Position numbers and translations under genes: made by a program. From contig NZ_CP082333.1 in NCBI RefSeq assembly GCF_019890935.1, positions 1,700,001 to 1,764,000 of the forward strand: DNA of 64,000 bases. Direction: 5' to 3'. Origin of the DNA: Exiguobacterium acetylicum. GTDB taxonomy: Bacteria > Bacillota > Bacilli > Exiguobacteriales > Exiguobacteriaceae. Below the pieces are notes generated by a model. It had not been told where the DNA came from. It searched no databases and saw only the letters and a program-made list of their open reading frames with translations. Below, in pieces: positions 1 through 8,787 of this stretch (position 1 is its first letter; each line of letters starts with the position of its first letter).

Positions 1-278
1 ATCAGTTGCTGTCTGAATCGATGACTGCGCAACTGTTTCATCCCCACGTCAAAGTCAACGATGTTGCGTCTTATGGTTACGGCGTCTGGCTGAAACGACT
101 CGATGCCTCGCACGAGAAGTGGCACATCATGGGCTATGATCCGGGTGTCAGCTTTCATTCCGCCTATTATCCACAATCGGAAACGATCGTCACCGTCTTA
201 TCGAATACGTCTGACGGAGCCTACGCGCTCGTTCAGGCTATCGAACAACTTTTACTTGAGAAAGGAATCCATACATGA
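1..278 (+). CDS. Serine hydrolase / beta-lactamase-fold protein, C-terminal fragment
   Basis: The reading frame is already open at the first base, so only the last 90 or so residues are seen. The visible part, with YGYGVWL, a HIMGYDPGVSFHSAYYP stretch and a final VTVLSNTSDGAYALVQAIE, resembles the C-terminal end of class C beta-lactamase / penicillin-binding-protein-like hydrolases, where an HxG-type triad stands before the last two strands and helix. The catalytic SxxK and YxN motifs would lie upstream of the window. It ends in an ATGA overlap with the next gene, so the two are translationally coupled. Substrate cannot be told from this fragment. Confidence 0.6.
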   Translation, partial: QLLSESMTAQLFHPHVKVNDVASYGYGVWLKRLDASHEKWHIMGYDPGVSFHSAYYPQSETIVTVLSNTSDGAYALVQAIEQLLLEKGIHT

Positions 279-685
279 ACCTTTATATCGCTTCTCGCTT
301 TGATCACACGTTGACCGTCCGCTGGCTCCGAGATGAACTCCGCTTGCGTGGACACGATGTAACATATGACTGGACGATGAATGATCGGGCAGAGGATCCC
401 GAATCATTACGAAAGATTGGTCTTGCTGAATTCGAAGCCGTGCAACAAGCGGACGCCTTCGTCCTCGTGTTACCAGCAGGAAAAAGTAGTCACGTCGAAC
501 TCGGGATTGCGCTCGCGACGAATCGCCCGATTTACTTATGCATGCCGGATGCGACCTACTTCACCGGACCATTGGCCAGTACGTTTTATCATATCGGACG
601 GACGACCTCTTGCTTCGGAACGAAAGAAGATTGGCTCGCGCAGATTCTCGCTGATCGCTTACCGGAAGAACAACTGACATCATGA
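275..685 (+). CDS. Nucleoside 2-deoxyribosyltransferase-like protein
   Basis: This 136-residue protein starts MNLYIASRF and contains FVLVLPAGKSSHVELGIALA, the pattern of the nucleoside 2-deoxyribosyltransferase / TIR-like superfamily (an N-terminal Rossmann strand followed by an hxElG helix with a conserved Glu). Members are often called group-specific proteins in Bacillales and their true substrate is unknown. The start overlaps the upstream stop by 4 bases (ATGA), and the same overlap joins it to the downstream kinase, so the three genes form one translational unit. Identification rests on motif pattern only. Confidence 0.6.
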   Translation: MNLYIASRFDHTLTVRWLRDELRLRGHDVTYDWTMNDRAEDPESLRKIGLAEFEAVQQADAFVLVLPAGKSSHVELGIALATNRPIYLCMPDATYFTGPLASTFYHIGRTTSCFGTKEDWLAQILADRLPEEQLTS

Positions 686-1242
686 GGACCGTCCTGTTGA
701 CGATTGGACCGACCCATGCCGGGAAAACGACCTTCGCACGTCAGCTTGCTCAACGTCTACCAGCAAGCCTTGTCATCGATCAGGATCTTCAAGCTCGCTT
801 TTTGCTCGAACATTATTCGGACCTCGTTCCAACAGAAGGACCGAATCAGATCAAACATGACTTGACGGGATGGTTGATCGACCAGGCAATCACGTCTTCC
901 GTTGAGACAATCATCTTATGTAATGCCAACACCACGCGGATTGGTCGGAAACAATTATTAGATCCATTCTCCCGTTCGACGTTCCGCTCGATCCTCGTCT
1001 GGTTCGATTTACCCGAAGCCACTTTTTTAAACCGACTGACTCACTCCAAACGCGATGGACGAGAAATTCGTGGCGACTCGTCGTACTACGACATCTATCA
1101 GCGGCAACGAATCGAGCCGCCAGTTACAGGTGAAGCGGACCAAATCGTTCGTCTTCGTTCGACGGAAGACGTTGACACATTCCTCGATCATGTCACGAAT
1201 CCGACGCTTGATGCACTCTTCGATGCGGTGTCGACTGATTGA
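682..1242 (+). CDS. P-loop kinase / AAA-family ATPase
   Basis: A 186-residue protein with a Walker A motif near the N-terminus (GPTHAGKTT, residues 8-16) and a zeta-toxin or polynucleotide-kinase-like layout: VIDQD after the first helix, an LCNANTTRIGRK segment, and VWFDLPEATFLNRLTHSKRDGREI, which looks like the lid. Such proteins phosphorylate small molecules or nucleic-acid ends; the substrate here is not known. The start is coupled by ATGA to the upstream gene. No partner toxin or antitoxin is present, so a housekeeping kinase role is more likely than a toxin role. Confidence 0.65.
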   Translation: MRTVLLTIGPTHAGKTTFARQLAQRLPASLVIDQDLQARFLLEHYSDLVPTEGPNQIKHDLTGWLIDQAITSSVETIILCNANTTRIGRKQLLDPFSRSTFRSILVWFDLPEATFLNRLTHSKRDGREIRGDSSYYDIYQRQRIEPPVTGEADQIVRLRSTEDVDTFLDHVTNPTLDALFDAVSTD

Positions 1243-1308
1243 AAAACATGACAATCGTGCGTAAAGCACCCGCTTCTGCATCAACGCATGCAAAAAGACT
1301 AGCCGATA

Positions 1309-1322
1309 TGTAACCGATTACA
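1309..1322. promoter_or_regulatory. Palindromic, cre-like operator
   Basis: TGTAACCGATTACA lies 20 bases before the phosphotransferase start. The arms TGTAA/TTACA are perfect inverted repeats and the 14-mer agrees with the CcpA consensus TGWNANCGNTNWCA. It could be a cre site or the operator of another dimeric regulator. Confidence 0.4.
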
Positions 1323-1341
1323 AAAGAAAGAAGGAATATTC

Positions 1342-2148
1342 ATGTCTGAAGAACAACGATTGACCGGCGGAAATGTCTCCGCTGTCTATCAAAAAGGTGA
1401 GCATGTCTATCGCTTACAAAAGGAGAACAGCAACAACGTCCAACGGTTATTATGCCACTTAGAAGCGAAACGCCTATCCGGTGTTCCGCGTTTCGTCGGC
1501 ATCGACGAACAAAATCGAGAGATCCTGACCTTCCTCCCTGGCGAAACGGCCGATTATCCGCTAAAAGCATACATGTGGCATGACGACGTATTGGACGATG
1601 TTGCGCATCTGATGCGCCAGTATCATGACGCAACAGTCGACTTCGACGTCTCACCGGACTGGGCACCGTTGCTCAATACCCCGACTCCGCACGAAGTCAT
1701 CTGCCACAACGATTTTGCCGTCTACAATACGATTTTTCAGGATCAAAAACTGAGTGGCGTGATTGACTTTGACCTCGCAGCACCCGGTCCACGTGCTTGG
1801 GATATCGTCTACACGCTCTATACGTTCGTTCCGCTTAGCAGCAGACGACAAGCACCTGACGGATCCGTTCTTGCTTATTCACCAGAGCAAGATGACACAC
1901 GTTTCGCCAAGCGAGTGAGTCGGTTCCTTGATGCGTATGGCTATGAAGGACCGCGTTCCGAACTGCGATCCATGTTATTGTTACGCGTCGAAGCCCTCTA
2001 TCTATTAATTGATCAAAGAGCTGCGGATGGTGATGCTGCCTTCATCAAGATGAAAGAAGAAGGTCACGACACACATTACCGCGCGGAATACCGTTTCATC
2101 GCGGAACATGGGGAGAAGTGGTTCATCGATAAATCTTCGATAACATAA
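1342..2148 (+). CDS. Aminoglycoside phosphotransferase-family kinase
   Basis: A 268-residue protein of the APH/choline-kinase fold. The catalytic loop HNDFAVYN begins at residue 122 (H122, N123, D124) and the metal-binding IDFD motif follows around residues 141-144 in VIDFDLAAPGPRAWDI. The N-lobe is short, with GGNVSAVYQKGEHVYRL as the nucleotide-binding strand. In this family the substrate may be an antibiotic, a sugar, an amino alcohol or a protein; nothing here decides. A good AAAGAAAGAAGGA ribosome site precedes the ATG. It is one of three APH-fold genes in the window. Confidence 0.75.
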   Translation: MSEEQRLTGGNVSAVYQKGEHVYRLQKENSNNVQRLLCHLEAKRLSGVPRFVGIDEQNREILTFLPGETADYPLKAYMWHDDVLDDVAHLMRQYHDATVDFDVSPDWAPLLNTPTPHEVICHNDFAVYNTIFQDQKLSGVIDFDLAAPGPRAWDIVYTLYTFVPLSSRRQAPDGSVLAYSPEQDDTRFAKRVSRFLDAYGYEGPRSELRSMLLLRVEALYLLIDQRAADGDAAFIKMKEEGHDTHYRAEYRFIAEHGEKWFIDKSSIT

Positions 2149-2185
2149 TATTCGACAACATCAATCATCACAAAGGAGTAATTTT

Positions 2186-2617
2186 TTGAAGATTATTGAT
2201 CTCGATTTTTTACTGACGACTGAAGAATATGATCTCGAACTGGATACAATGTCGTTAAAGGCAAACGACCATTACGCGATTGATTTCTATTTTTATGGCG
2301 CTGACGAAACATTCAAGCTTTTGATTGACGATCCTTCGCGCGATTACTTTTTGATGCGTTTCGAAAAGTACGCCGTTTTCCTAGGAACGTTGCAAGAGCA
2401 TGGCATCATCGACGACAGACTCCGAAATCCGTACCCGGTCGTGAAGTCAAAAGAATCGATCTTGGGAGAGTTCGCTGCGAAGTATATGAAAACGAAGGAA
2501 ATTTATACGGAACGGGGAGACTTGCACTTATTTGCCATCAGGACGCATGAACAAGATTTTTATATTCTGTCCTACAGTGATCCAATCATCATTGATCATA
2601 TGGCGAAAGAGGATTAA
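2186..2617 (+). CDS. Hypothetical protein, 143 aa
   Basis: I do not recognise this acidic, soluble protein. It starts at TTG with an AAAGGAG ribosome site 7 bases upstream (2172-2178), which supports the start. There is no signal peptide or membrane segment. The sequence is rich in Asp and aromatic residues (HYAIDFYFYGADETF, HEQDFYILSYSD), giving the look of a small alpha/beta protein such as the SMI1/KNR4 or immunity-like folds, but no motif fixes a family. It stands alone between the phosphotransferase and the zincin lipoprotein. Confidence 0.6.
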   Translation: MKIIDLDFLLTTEEYDLELDTMSLKANDHYAIDFYFYGADETFKLLIDDPSRDYFLMRFEKYAVFLGTLQEHGIIDDRLRNPYPVVKSKESILGEFAAKYMKTKEIYTERGDLHLFAIRTHEQDFYILSYSDPIIIDHMAKED

Positions 2618-2666
2618 TTGAACAGCAGATGTTGTTACACCTAAAAAAGAGGGGGACGAACGTATC

Positions 2667-3650
2667 TTGAAAAAATCACTGATATTTTTTTTAACTGCTC
2701 CCGTTCTGCTTTTATCCGCTTGTACAGAAGTGCAAAAGACATCACAGCCTACTACTCAACTGATGTCAAAGAGTGAAAAAATACAATCCGAATCAATAAA
2801 AATTGATGACGAAAGTAAATTGAACATTGTTTTTCTCTATGAACCGTACAAAAAATATCTACAGGCGTCTTTAAAAAACAATGATCCTGAAATAGATAAA
2901 AAGAATTATGCGAAGTATGTCTTAAGCTATATCGACGAAGTCGGGGAAAAGGAGCAGTTCGCGACAGCCGACTTAAAAGGTTCTCTGATGTTGCAATCAA
3001 CCGTATACGAACAAGAGCTACTCGATAAAATCGAGAACTTGATGAAACAACAGGATAACATTAAAAAAATCATCCAAAAAAAATTCATCGCTTCACATAA
3101 GATCCTTCCTAAAAAGAAAAGTACTATTATTGTCGCTCCCATTAACCCTGAATCTTCTCTCGATATCCAGCCGATGAAAGGTGTTACTGGAGCCGCCTAT
3201 AAAGATGCTTTCATTCTCTACCTGGATCCAAACTACGATCAAGATGTCTTAGCATATACGACGGCACATGAATATCATCACTTAGTCCTCATGGATACAC
3301 CCGATTTTAGTTTAAATACGACTCTTAATTCCGTCATTGTCGAAGGAAAGGCAGATGCCTTTGCCGAGCGAATCGTCAAAGACGTTTCCACTCCTTGGAA
3401 TGTGGATATGGATGAAGCAACAAAGAAACATGTCGTGCATCTCGTCAACAGCCATGAAGTATCACAACTCGACTTCGTTGTAGGTAACGAACAAAAAGAG
3501 ATTCCTCGCTGGAGTAACTACATGTTAGGGCGTGATATCCTCAATCATTATTTTGAGTTGCATCCAGATCAGTCCATTGCTGACTGGACCTATACGAATC
3601 AAACAGATATCTTAAAAGGATACAAGTATCAAAAGATTCTTGAACAATGA
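2667..3650 (+). CDS. DUF2268-like zincin lipoprotein (putative metalloprotease)
   Basis: A 327-residue lipoprotein: the N-terminus MKKSLIFFLTAPVLLLSAC is a signal peptide with lipobox LLSAC. The C-terminal half holds a zincin motif, HEYHH at residues 201-205, followed about 25 residues later by VEGKADAFAE with a Glu that can be the third zinc ligand. This is the arrangement of the DUF2268 (YjaZ-like) predicted Zn-dependent proteases. The protein would be anchored on the outer face of the membrane. Start is TTG with GAGGGGG upstream. The Lys-rich, low-GC middle part (residues 25-150) differs in base use from its neighbours. Confidence 0.75.
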   Translation: MKKSLIFFLTAPVLLLSACTEVQKTSQPTTQLMSKSEKIQSESIKIDDESKLNIVFLYEPYKKYLQASLKNNDPEIDKKNYAKYVLSYIDEVGEKEQFATADLKGSLMLQSTVYEQELLDKIENLMKQQDNIKKIIQKKFIASHKILPKKKSTIIVAPINPESSLDIQPMKGVTGAAYKDAFILYLDPNYDQDVLAYTTAHEYHHLVLMDTPDFSLNTTLNSVIVEGKADAFAERIVKDVSTPWNVDMDEATKKHVVHLVNSHEVSQLDFVVGNEQKEIPRWSNYMLGRDILNHYFELHPDQSIADWTYTNQTDILKGYKYQKILEQ

Positions 3651-3659
3651 GGTGCTTTC

Positions 3660-3974
3660 ATGAAATACACATGTCCCGTCTGTGGATATGACCAAATGGA
3701 CGACGGTGCTTATTATGAAAATGGTGACGCCTCGTTCGAACTTTGTTCTTGTTGTGGCTTTCAGTTCGGAGTAGACGATGATGTCGAAATCGAGGACGGT
3801 ATCTTCTTATCAAGAAGTGAAGCACACGACTTGTATCGCGCGAACTGGCTCAAGGACGGTGCTAAAATCTTTAGTGAATATTCCTGTACACCTGATCAAG
3901 ACGCAGGTGACCCTTTGAAAAGAAGGATACTACACAAACAATTACGAAGGATGCATATCAAGCTAGACAACTAA
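3660..3974 (+). CDS. Cysteine-rich CPCC-type zinc-binding protein
   Basis: A 104-residue protein with two cysteine knuckles, CPVCGY at residues 5-10 and CSCCGFQFG near residue 30, a pattern seen in small CPCC-family proteins that bind zinc. The remainder is hydrophilic (EAHDLYRANWLKDGAK is typical of the family). Function is unknown. It starts 9 bases after the zincin gene and has the GAGGTG ribosome site within the spacer, so the two are probably co-transcribed. A strong terminator follows. Confidence 0.65.
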   Translation: MKYTCPVCGYDQMDDGAYYENGDASFELCSCCGFQFGVDDDVEIEDGIFLSRSEAHDLYRANWLKDGAKIFSEYSCTPDQDAGDPLKRRILHKQLRRMHIKLDN

Positions 3975-4004
3975 GCAGAATCCACATTGATGACTTACGC
4001 AAAA

Positions 4005-4057
4005 GAAAAGGAGCGCTACACTTCACGATAACATCGTGTATGTCCGCGCTCCTTTTC
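4005..4057. terminator. Bidirectional intrinsic terminator
   Basis: A 12-bp perfect stem (GAAAAGGAGCGC at 4005-4016 with GCGCTCCTTTTC at 4046-4057) lies between the CPCC gene and the convergent sensor kinase gene and can serve both strands. Confidence 0.75.
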
Positions 4058-4065
4058 GTCTGTCA

Positions 4066-5379
4066 TCATTCACGCGTCTCGTGCGCCGTTAACGTAACGG
4101 TCACGATTGCGCCTTGCTCCGACTGATTCCTAATCGTTAACTCACCGTCATGTAAATCAATGATTCGTTTAACGATCGATAATCCAAGACCATGTCCTTC
4201 ATTCGCTCGTGACTGTTCGCCTTGATAAAAGCGATCGAACACGTACGGTAAGTCCGGTTCTGCGATTCCCGGTCCTTCATCGCGGATCGTGACACGAATG
4301 TTCTTTCCTTCACTTAAGGTCACTTCTAACACTCCCGATTCCGGCGAAAACCGAATCGCGTTCTCAAGCAGATTGAGCCAGACGTGCTGCATCAGTTCCT
4401 CTTCCCACTCGACGAACACTTCTGGTAAATGAAGCTCCAGTCGAAGTGATTTCTCCGTCCACTGTCGTTCCAGTAGTAAAAGACATGTTCGAAGTTGTTC
4501 ATCAAGGCGATACCATTTCCGCTCGATGATCGTCTGATGATCAAGCCGCGATAAGCGAACGAGATTCGACGTCAAGCGTGATAGACGGGTGCTCTCTTGC
4601 TCCATGATCGTCAAGTACTGCTGCCGTTTATCCGAATTTTCTTCTGTCTGTAACAACCTAGAAAATCCTTGAATCGAAGCAATCGGTGTCTTCAGCTCAT
4701 GCGAGATCGAGGCGACGAGATCTTTTGCGAGATGGTCGTTTCGTCGCAGTGCTTCGGTCATGTGGTTGAAGTTTTCAACGAGGAGTGCGACCTCATCATT
4801 TCCACCTTCCTTGATCGAGACATCATAGTTCCCGTTCGTCACTTCAATCGCCGCTTCACTGATGCTACGAATCCGTCGTGTCACGAGCGTGACAGCGAGC
4901 CAGGTCAGGATGAAGGCGACGCCGATCGTGATGACGATACCGATCCCAGCTGACGTTCGTAATCCGTCAAGGATGCGTTGTCCGGCAATCGGTGTCGAGA
5001 CGAGATATCCTGTCTCCGTCTGGCGAATGTATTGCGACGGTTCGAGCCACGTCCCATCGATCGTAATTTCTCCTTTTTGCTGTAACTGGTCACGTTCTGA
5101 CGACGATAATGATTGTACTTGATTGAGCGACGTGTATTGTGTCGTTTGAATCAAAGACTGATCCATGTACTGACTCGCCTCAGCGAACGACAGATTTTGG
5201 TCTTGCATCAATCGTTCAATCTGATCCGTTCGTTGTTGCAATTGATTATTTAGGTCTTGATCGACTTCTTGGAACTGGAACCAGACCGTCATGATGAACG
5301 GTAACAGCAGTGGTAGTAACAATAAACCGAAGAGGATGACGAAAAAGCGACCGGAGATCGAGCGGATGAAGCGTTTCAC
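4066..5379 (-). CDS. Sensor histidine kinase (HisKA/HAMP)
   Basis: A 437-residue two-membrane-segment kinase: TM1 at about residues 10-32, an extracellular domain of about 110 residues, TM2 around 145-165 (GIGIVITIGVAFILTWLAV), a HAMP linker, the H-box SISHELKTPIASIQGF, N-box WLNLLENAIRF, and G-boxes DEGPGI and GHGLGLSIV. All catalytic motifs are present. It is the last gene of a minus-strand operon that codes for the efflux pump adaptor, ATPase, permease and response regulator, and its start overlaps the regulator stop by ATGA. The likely job is to sense envelope stress or a pump substrate and phosphorylate the adjacent regulator. Confidence 0.9.
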   Translation of the reverse strand: MKRFIRSISGRFFVILFGLLLLPLLLPFIMTVWFQFQEVDQDLNNQLQQRTDQIERLMQDQNLSFAEASQYMDQSLIQTTQYTSLNQVQSLSSSERDQLQQKGEITIDGTWLEPSQYIRQTETGYLVSTPIAGQRILDGLRTSAGIGIVITIGVAFILTWLAVTLVTRRIRSISEAAIEVTNGNYDVSIKEGGNDEVALLVENFNHMTEALRRNDHLAKDLVASISHELKTPIASIQGFSRLLQTEENSDKRQQYLTIMEQESTRLSRLTSNLVRLSRLDHQTIIERKWYRLDEQLRTCLLLLERQWTEKSLRLELHLPEVFVEWEEELMQHVWLNLLENAIRFSPESGVLEVTLSEGKNIRVTIRDEGPGIAEPDLPYVFDRFYQGEQSRANEGHGLGLSIVKRIIDLHDGELTIRNQSEQGAIVTVTLTAHETRE

Positions 5380-6047
5380 TGGATCACTCCCTTATAACCG
5401 AGTCCCCAGACCGTCTCGATCGTAAAATCATCATAGGCGCTGAACTTGTCACGCAACCGCTTGATGTGGACATCGACCGTCCGACTGTCGCTCTCGACAT
5501 CATATCCCCAAATCTCGTCCATCAACTGCTGACGCGTAAAAATCTGCTTCGGATGTGCGAGCAAGCGATAGAGCAGTTGAAACTCCTTTTGTGGTAACGG
5601 TATCTCACCATGAGGCGTTACGACCGTCGCGTCCGTCATCCGTAGTTGCAGGGCACCCACGATTAATTCTTGCGCTGCTACGATCTTTGACCGGCGTAAC
5701 AACGCTCGGATCCGCAGTAACAGTTCGTCCAAATCAACCGGCTTGACCATATAATCATCAGCACCGGTCGTGAACCCGGCTTCCTTATCCTGAAAGGAAT
5801 CCAGAACCGTCAGCATCAAGACAGGTTGTTCGTATCCTGATTCACGCAGCAGCTCAACCAGTTCGATCCCTGAAACGTGCGGCATCATCACATCCGTTAC
5901 GACGAGATCGACGTGTTGTTGATCCAGTTGGTCGAGTGCGTCTTTCCCGTCTCTCGATTCAATCACCGTAAAGCCGGCGGACCGGAGTGTCTCGCCCAAT
6001 AGTAGACGGACATTCCGGTCATCTTCGGCAATCAAAATCGTTACCAT
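5376..6047 (-). CDS. OmpR-family response regulator
   Basis: 223 residues: receiver domain with the acidic pocket E8-D9-D10, phosphoacceptor D52 in VVTDVMMP, T80 and K102 (VKP), then a winged-helix DNA-binding domain ending in SDSRTVDVHIKRLRDKF and GLGYKG. It is coupled to the kinase by ATGA overlap and follows the permease by 16 bases. By position it most likely controls the efflux operon it belongs to; a candidate direct-repeat site lies upstream of the operon at 8788-8805. Confidence 0.92.
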   Translation of the reverse strand: MVTILIAEDDRNVRLLLGETLRSAGFTVIESRDGKDALDQLDQQHVDLVVTDVMMPHVSGIELVELLRESGYEQPVLMLTVLDSFQDKEAGFTTGADDYMVKPVDLDELLLRIRALLRRSKIVAAQELIVGALQLRMTDATVVTPHGEIPLPQKEFQLLYRLLAHPKQIFTRQQLMDEIWGYDVESDSRTVDVHIKRLRDKFSAYDDFTIETVWGLGYKGVIQ

Positions 6048-6063
6048 CGTCCTCCTCCTTCAC

Positions 6064-7209
6064 TTAAACATTTCGTAAGGCTTCGATCGGATTCAAACGA
6101 GATGCCTTTCGCGCTGGCATATAACCGAACAAGACACCGACACCGATCGAGAATCCGGCGGCAAGCAGAATCGTGCTCACGGAGAGTGTGAACGGTGTAC
6201 TGATCATCAGACTGACGCCAAATGCGAGCATCGCTCCGACAAGAATGCCGATCACTCCACCCATCAAGGACAGCAGAATCGATTCCAAGAGGAACTGAAG
6301 GCGGATCGTACGTGGTTTCGCACCGAGTGCTTTTCGTAAGCCAATCTCTGTCGTTCGTTCCGTGACCGAGACGAGCATCATATTCATGATGCCGATCCCA
6401 CCGACGATCAAGGAAATCGACGCAATACCCGTCAACAAGAGCGAGAGCATCGTATTGATTTGGTCAATCGAATCGAGGGCTTCATCCAAGCTGACAACGT
6501 CATACGTATCGTCGCGTCCGTTATAGAACTGGTACAGCTTTGCCGTGACATCCCGTTTGACGGTCGCGACGTCAGCTGCGTCCGTCTTGAAGATATCCAC
6601 TTGCTTAACGGCTGTCACCCCAAGCGTCCGTAGGACCGTCGTATAAGGAATGACGATTTGATCGCCATCCGCGTCACTGACACCGACGATCTGGTAATTG
6701 AGTCCATCGAGCTGGATCGTCTTACCGATCGCGACCTGACCCGGATAGAGTGTTCGGGCGACGGATGGACTGACGACGGCGACGTGTGTCTGTTGTTTCA
6801 CATCACTGATGACGATGCCGCGTCCTTGCGGGACATCTTCAGATTCCCGGTAATAGATGTGATTTCGCCCTTCGATCGTCACCTGGTCGAGTATATGATT
6901 TTCAACACGGAGGTCCCGGACCGTCGAAACGGTCGGTGAGACACCGCGTGTTCCTTTAATCGTGTTTAACTCTTCCAGTTGTGCAGGTGATAATCCTTCT
7001 TTCAACGGCGTCTCTGTCGTTTGGACCGTTAATTTATTGGCACCGAACGACGCGACCTCTTCATTAATTGAGGCCGTCGCGCCGTTGACGATCGAAATCA
7101 AGGCGATGATCGATGCGACACCGATGATGACACCAAGCGTCGTCAAGAACGACCGCATCTTATGATGCCAGATATTCGACCATGCCATCCGTAACGTTTC
7201 GCGAATCAT
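6064..7209 (-). CDS. MacB/YknZ-type ABC transporter permease
   Basis: 381 residues: one N-terminal membrane segment (FLTTLGVIIGVASIIALISIV), a MacB-PCD extracellular domain of about 200 residues, then the FtsX domain with three membrane segments and the coupling motif ERTTEIGLRKALGAKPRTI. The family transports peptides, siderophores or antibiotics together with a membrane-fusion adaptor and an ATPase. Both partners are directly upstream: the start overlaps the ATPase stop by 4 bases. The nearest described Gram-positive system is Bacillus YknXYZ. Confidence 0.9.
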   Translation of the reverse strand: MIRETLRMAWSNIWHHKMRSFLTTLGVIIGVASIIALISIVNGATASINEEVASFGANKLTVQTTETPLKEGLSPAQLEELNTIKGTRGVSPTVSTVRDLRVENHILDQVTIEGRNHIYYRESEDVPQGRGIVISDVKQQTHVAVVSPSVARTLYPGQVAIGKTIQLDGLNYQIVGVSDADGDQIVIPYTTVLRTLGVTAVKQVDIFKTDAADVATVKRDVTAKLYQFYNGRDDTYDVVSLDEALDSIDQINTMLSLLLTGIASISLIVGGIGIMNMMLVSVTERTTEIGLRKALGAKPRTIRLQFLLESILLSLMGGVIGILVGAMLAFGVSLMISTPFTLSVSTILLAAGFSIGVGVLFGYMPARKASRLNPIEALRNV

Positions 7210-7883
7210 GTCGTCACCTCCGTCACCTGACCATCTTCGATCCGGATGATCCGGCGGGCTTGCTTAGCAATATTGACATCGTGTGTGATCATGATGATCG
7301 TCTTCCCTTCCTCTGAGAGGCTCTCGAACAACTCCATGATTTGTTTCCCTGTCTTTTGATCGAGCGCTCCGGTCGGCTCATCAGCGAGTAAGATCGTCGG
7401 TCGCGTCACGAGCGCCCGGGCAATCGCAACCCGTTGTTGTTGACCACCGGACAGTTGACTCGGTAAGGCATCGGCTTTATCTGTTAATCCGACACGTTCC
7501 AGGAGCTCAAGCGATCGCGCGCGACGCTCTTTGCGCGAGACGCCGGCATAGATGAGCGGTAATTCGACGTTTTGTAAGACGCTCATGCGCGGTAGCAACT
7601 GGAACTGTTGAAAGATGAAGCCAATTTCTTCGTTGCGAATCATTGCTAGCTGATCCTCGGATAGATCGTGGACGAGCTGCTCCTGCAAACGATAGACGCC
7701 GTTTGAAGCGACATCGAGGCATCCGATGATATTCATCAGCGTTGATTTTCCTGAACCCGAAGGTCCGAGGATCGTTACATATTCACCAGCCTCGATCGTC
7801 AGCGATACTCGATCGAGGACGATGTGACGATTGGTTCCTTCGCCGTAAGCTTTTTGGATTTCTTGCAAGTCAACGACCGGCAT
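7206..7883 (-). CDS. MacB/YknY-type ABC transporter ATP-binding protein
   Basis: 225 residues with all ABC motifs: Walker A GPSGSGKST, Q-loop FQQFQLLP, signature [15 protein letters not shown], Walker B ILLADEPTGALD and H-switch MITHD. The sequence type is the LolD/MacB ATPase group that partners FtsX permeases. Its stop overlaps the permease start (ATGA) and its start shares the last base of the adaptor gene, so the three pump genes are translationally coupled. Confidence 0.93.
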   Translation of the reverse strand: MPVVDLQEIQKAYGEGTNRHIVLDRVSLTIEAGEYVTILGPSGSGKSTLMNIIGCLDVASNGVYRLQEQLVHDLSEDQLAMIRNEEIGFIFQQFQLLPRMSVLQNVELPLIYAGVSRKERRARSLELLERVGLTDKADALPSQLSGGQQQRVAIARALVTRPTILLADEPTGALDQKTGKQIMELFESLSEEGKTIIMITHDVNIAKQARRIIRIEDGQVTEVTT

Positions 7884-8740
7884 CAGGACGCACCTCCTGG
7901 TGGAGTCGGAAGAAGACCGGAACCACCGTCTTCACTCGGCAGGAAGACTTCGTCTCCGGCGGACAATCCGTCCTTGATTTCAATATCCTGTCCGTCCGTC
8001 ACGCCCGTCTCGATGTATTGACGAGTCGTTTCCCCGTTTTTTTTCACATATACATACGGACGATCCGACTTCGAATACGAAATGACATCGAGCGATAAGA
8101 CAGGTACATCTTGTGCGAGTTGATATGGTAAACGTCCCTCGACCGTCATGCCGGGTAACCAGTTTGACGAGCTCGGTACCGATACCTTTGCATTGAAATA
8201 CGTACTTCCATTTTCCGTCACAGCTTCCGGACTAATCGATTCGACCTTCCCTTTGATGGTTTTATCAGATGCATCCGTCTGTAGTTCAATCGTATCTTCA
8301 ACTTCAATCCGTTCGATATCTTGTTCATCAATTTTCAGACGAGCGATCAACTCTTTGTTGTCTGCAACAACGAAGAGGACAGTATTCGGGGCATAAACTT
8401 CGCCTTCCGTGACGTCAAGACGAACGAGTTGTCCAGAGCGAGGTGCCTTGAAATCTTCTCCTCCTTCGACGCTGACGATCGTTTGACCCGACTTAACGGT
8501 ATCTCCTTCTTCAAATCGAACGTCGGTGACACGGACATCACGATCACTGATGACCGTCTGTCGATCTTTCGCTTCAAGCGTGCCCGAGAAGTAGAAGAAT
8601 GTTTTTAATGTCTTTGACTCGACGACCTCCTTCGTTCCTTGTGCCTCTCCTCGTCCTAAAAAGAGCGTGGAACCGATTAACAGGAGTACCAGGATGACCC
8701 CTCCACTGATCCATAACCATTTCTTGCGTGTTCGTTTCAT
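7883..8740 (-). CDS. Efflux adaptor (HlyD/MacA/YknX-like membrane fusion protein)
   Basis: 285 residues: an N-terminal membrane anchor (WLWISGGVILVLLLIGSTLFL), then the lipoyl/barrel-sandwich halves (VRFEEGDTVKSGQTIVSVEGG and FKAPRSGQLVRLDVTEGEVY) and a beta-barrel and membrane-proximal domain (SNWLPGMTVEGRLPY). The coiled-coil hairpin between the lipoyl halves is almost absent, which is why it is shorter than YknX (over 370 residues). That suits a Gram-positive pump that need not reach an outer-membrane channel. It is the first gene of the efflux/two-component operon and ends in a Gly/Pro-rich tail. Confidence 0.85.
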   Translation of the reverse strand: MKRTRKKWLWISGGVILVLLLIGSTLFLGRGEAQGTKEVVESKTLKTFFYFSGTLEAKDRQTVISDRDVRVTDVRFEEGDTVKSGQTIVSVEGGEDFKAPRSGQLVRLDVTEGEVYAPNTVLFVVADNKELIARLKIDEQDIERIEVEDTIELQTDASDKTIKGKVESISPEAVTENGSTYFNAKVSVPSSSNWLPGMTVEGRLPYQLAQDVPVLSLDVISYSKSDRPYVYVKKNGETTRQYIETGVTDGQDIEIKDGLSAGDEVFLPSEDGGSGLLPTPPGGAS

Positions 8741-8787
8741 GTTAAATGCCTCCCTTGATTGGTGTTAATCCGATCATAGAGAGAAGT

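Noticed and set aside
1340-1666. 108-codon minus-strand frame over the phosphotransferase gene
   Set aside because: The plus-strand frame has intact kinase motifs; the minus frame is a shadow.
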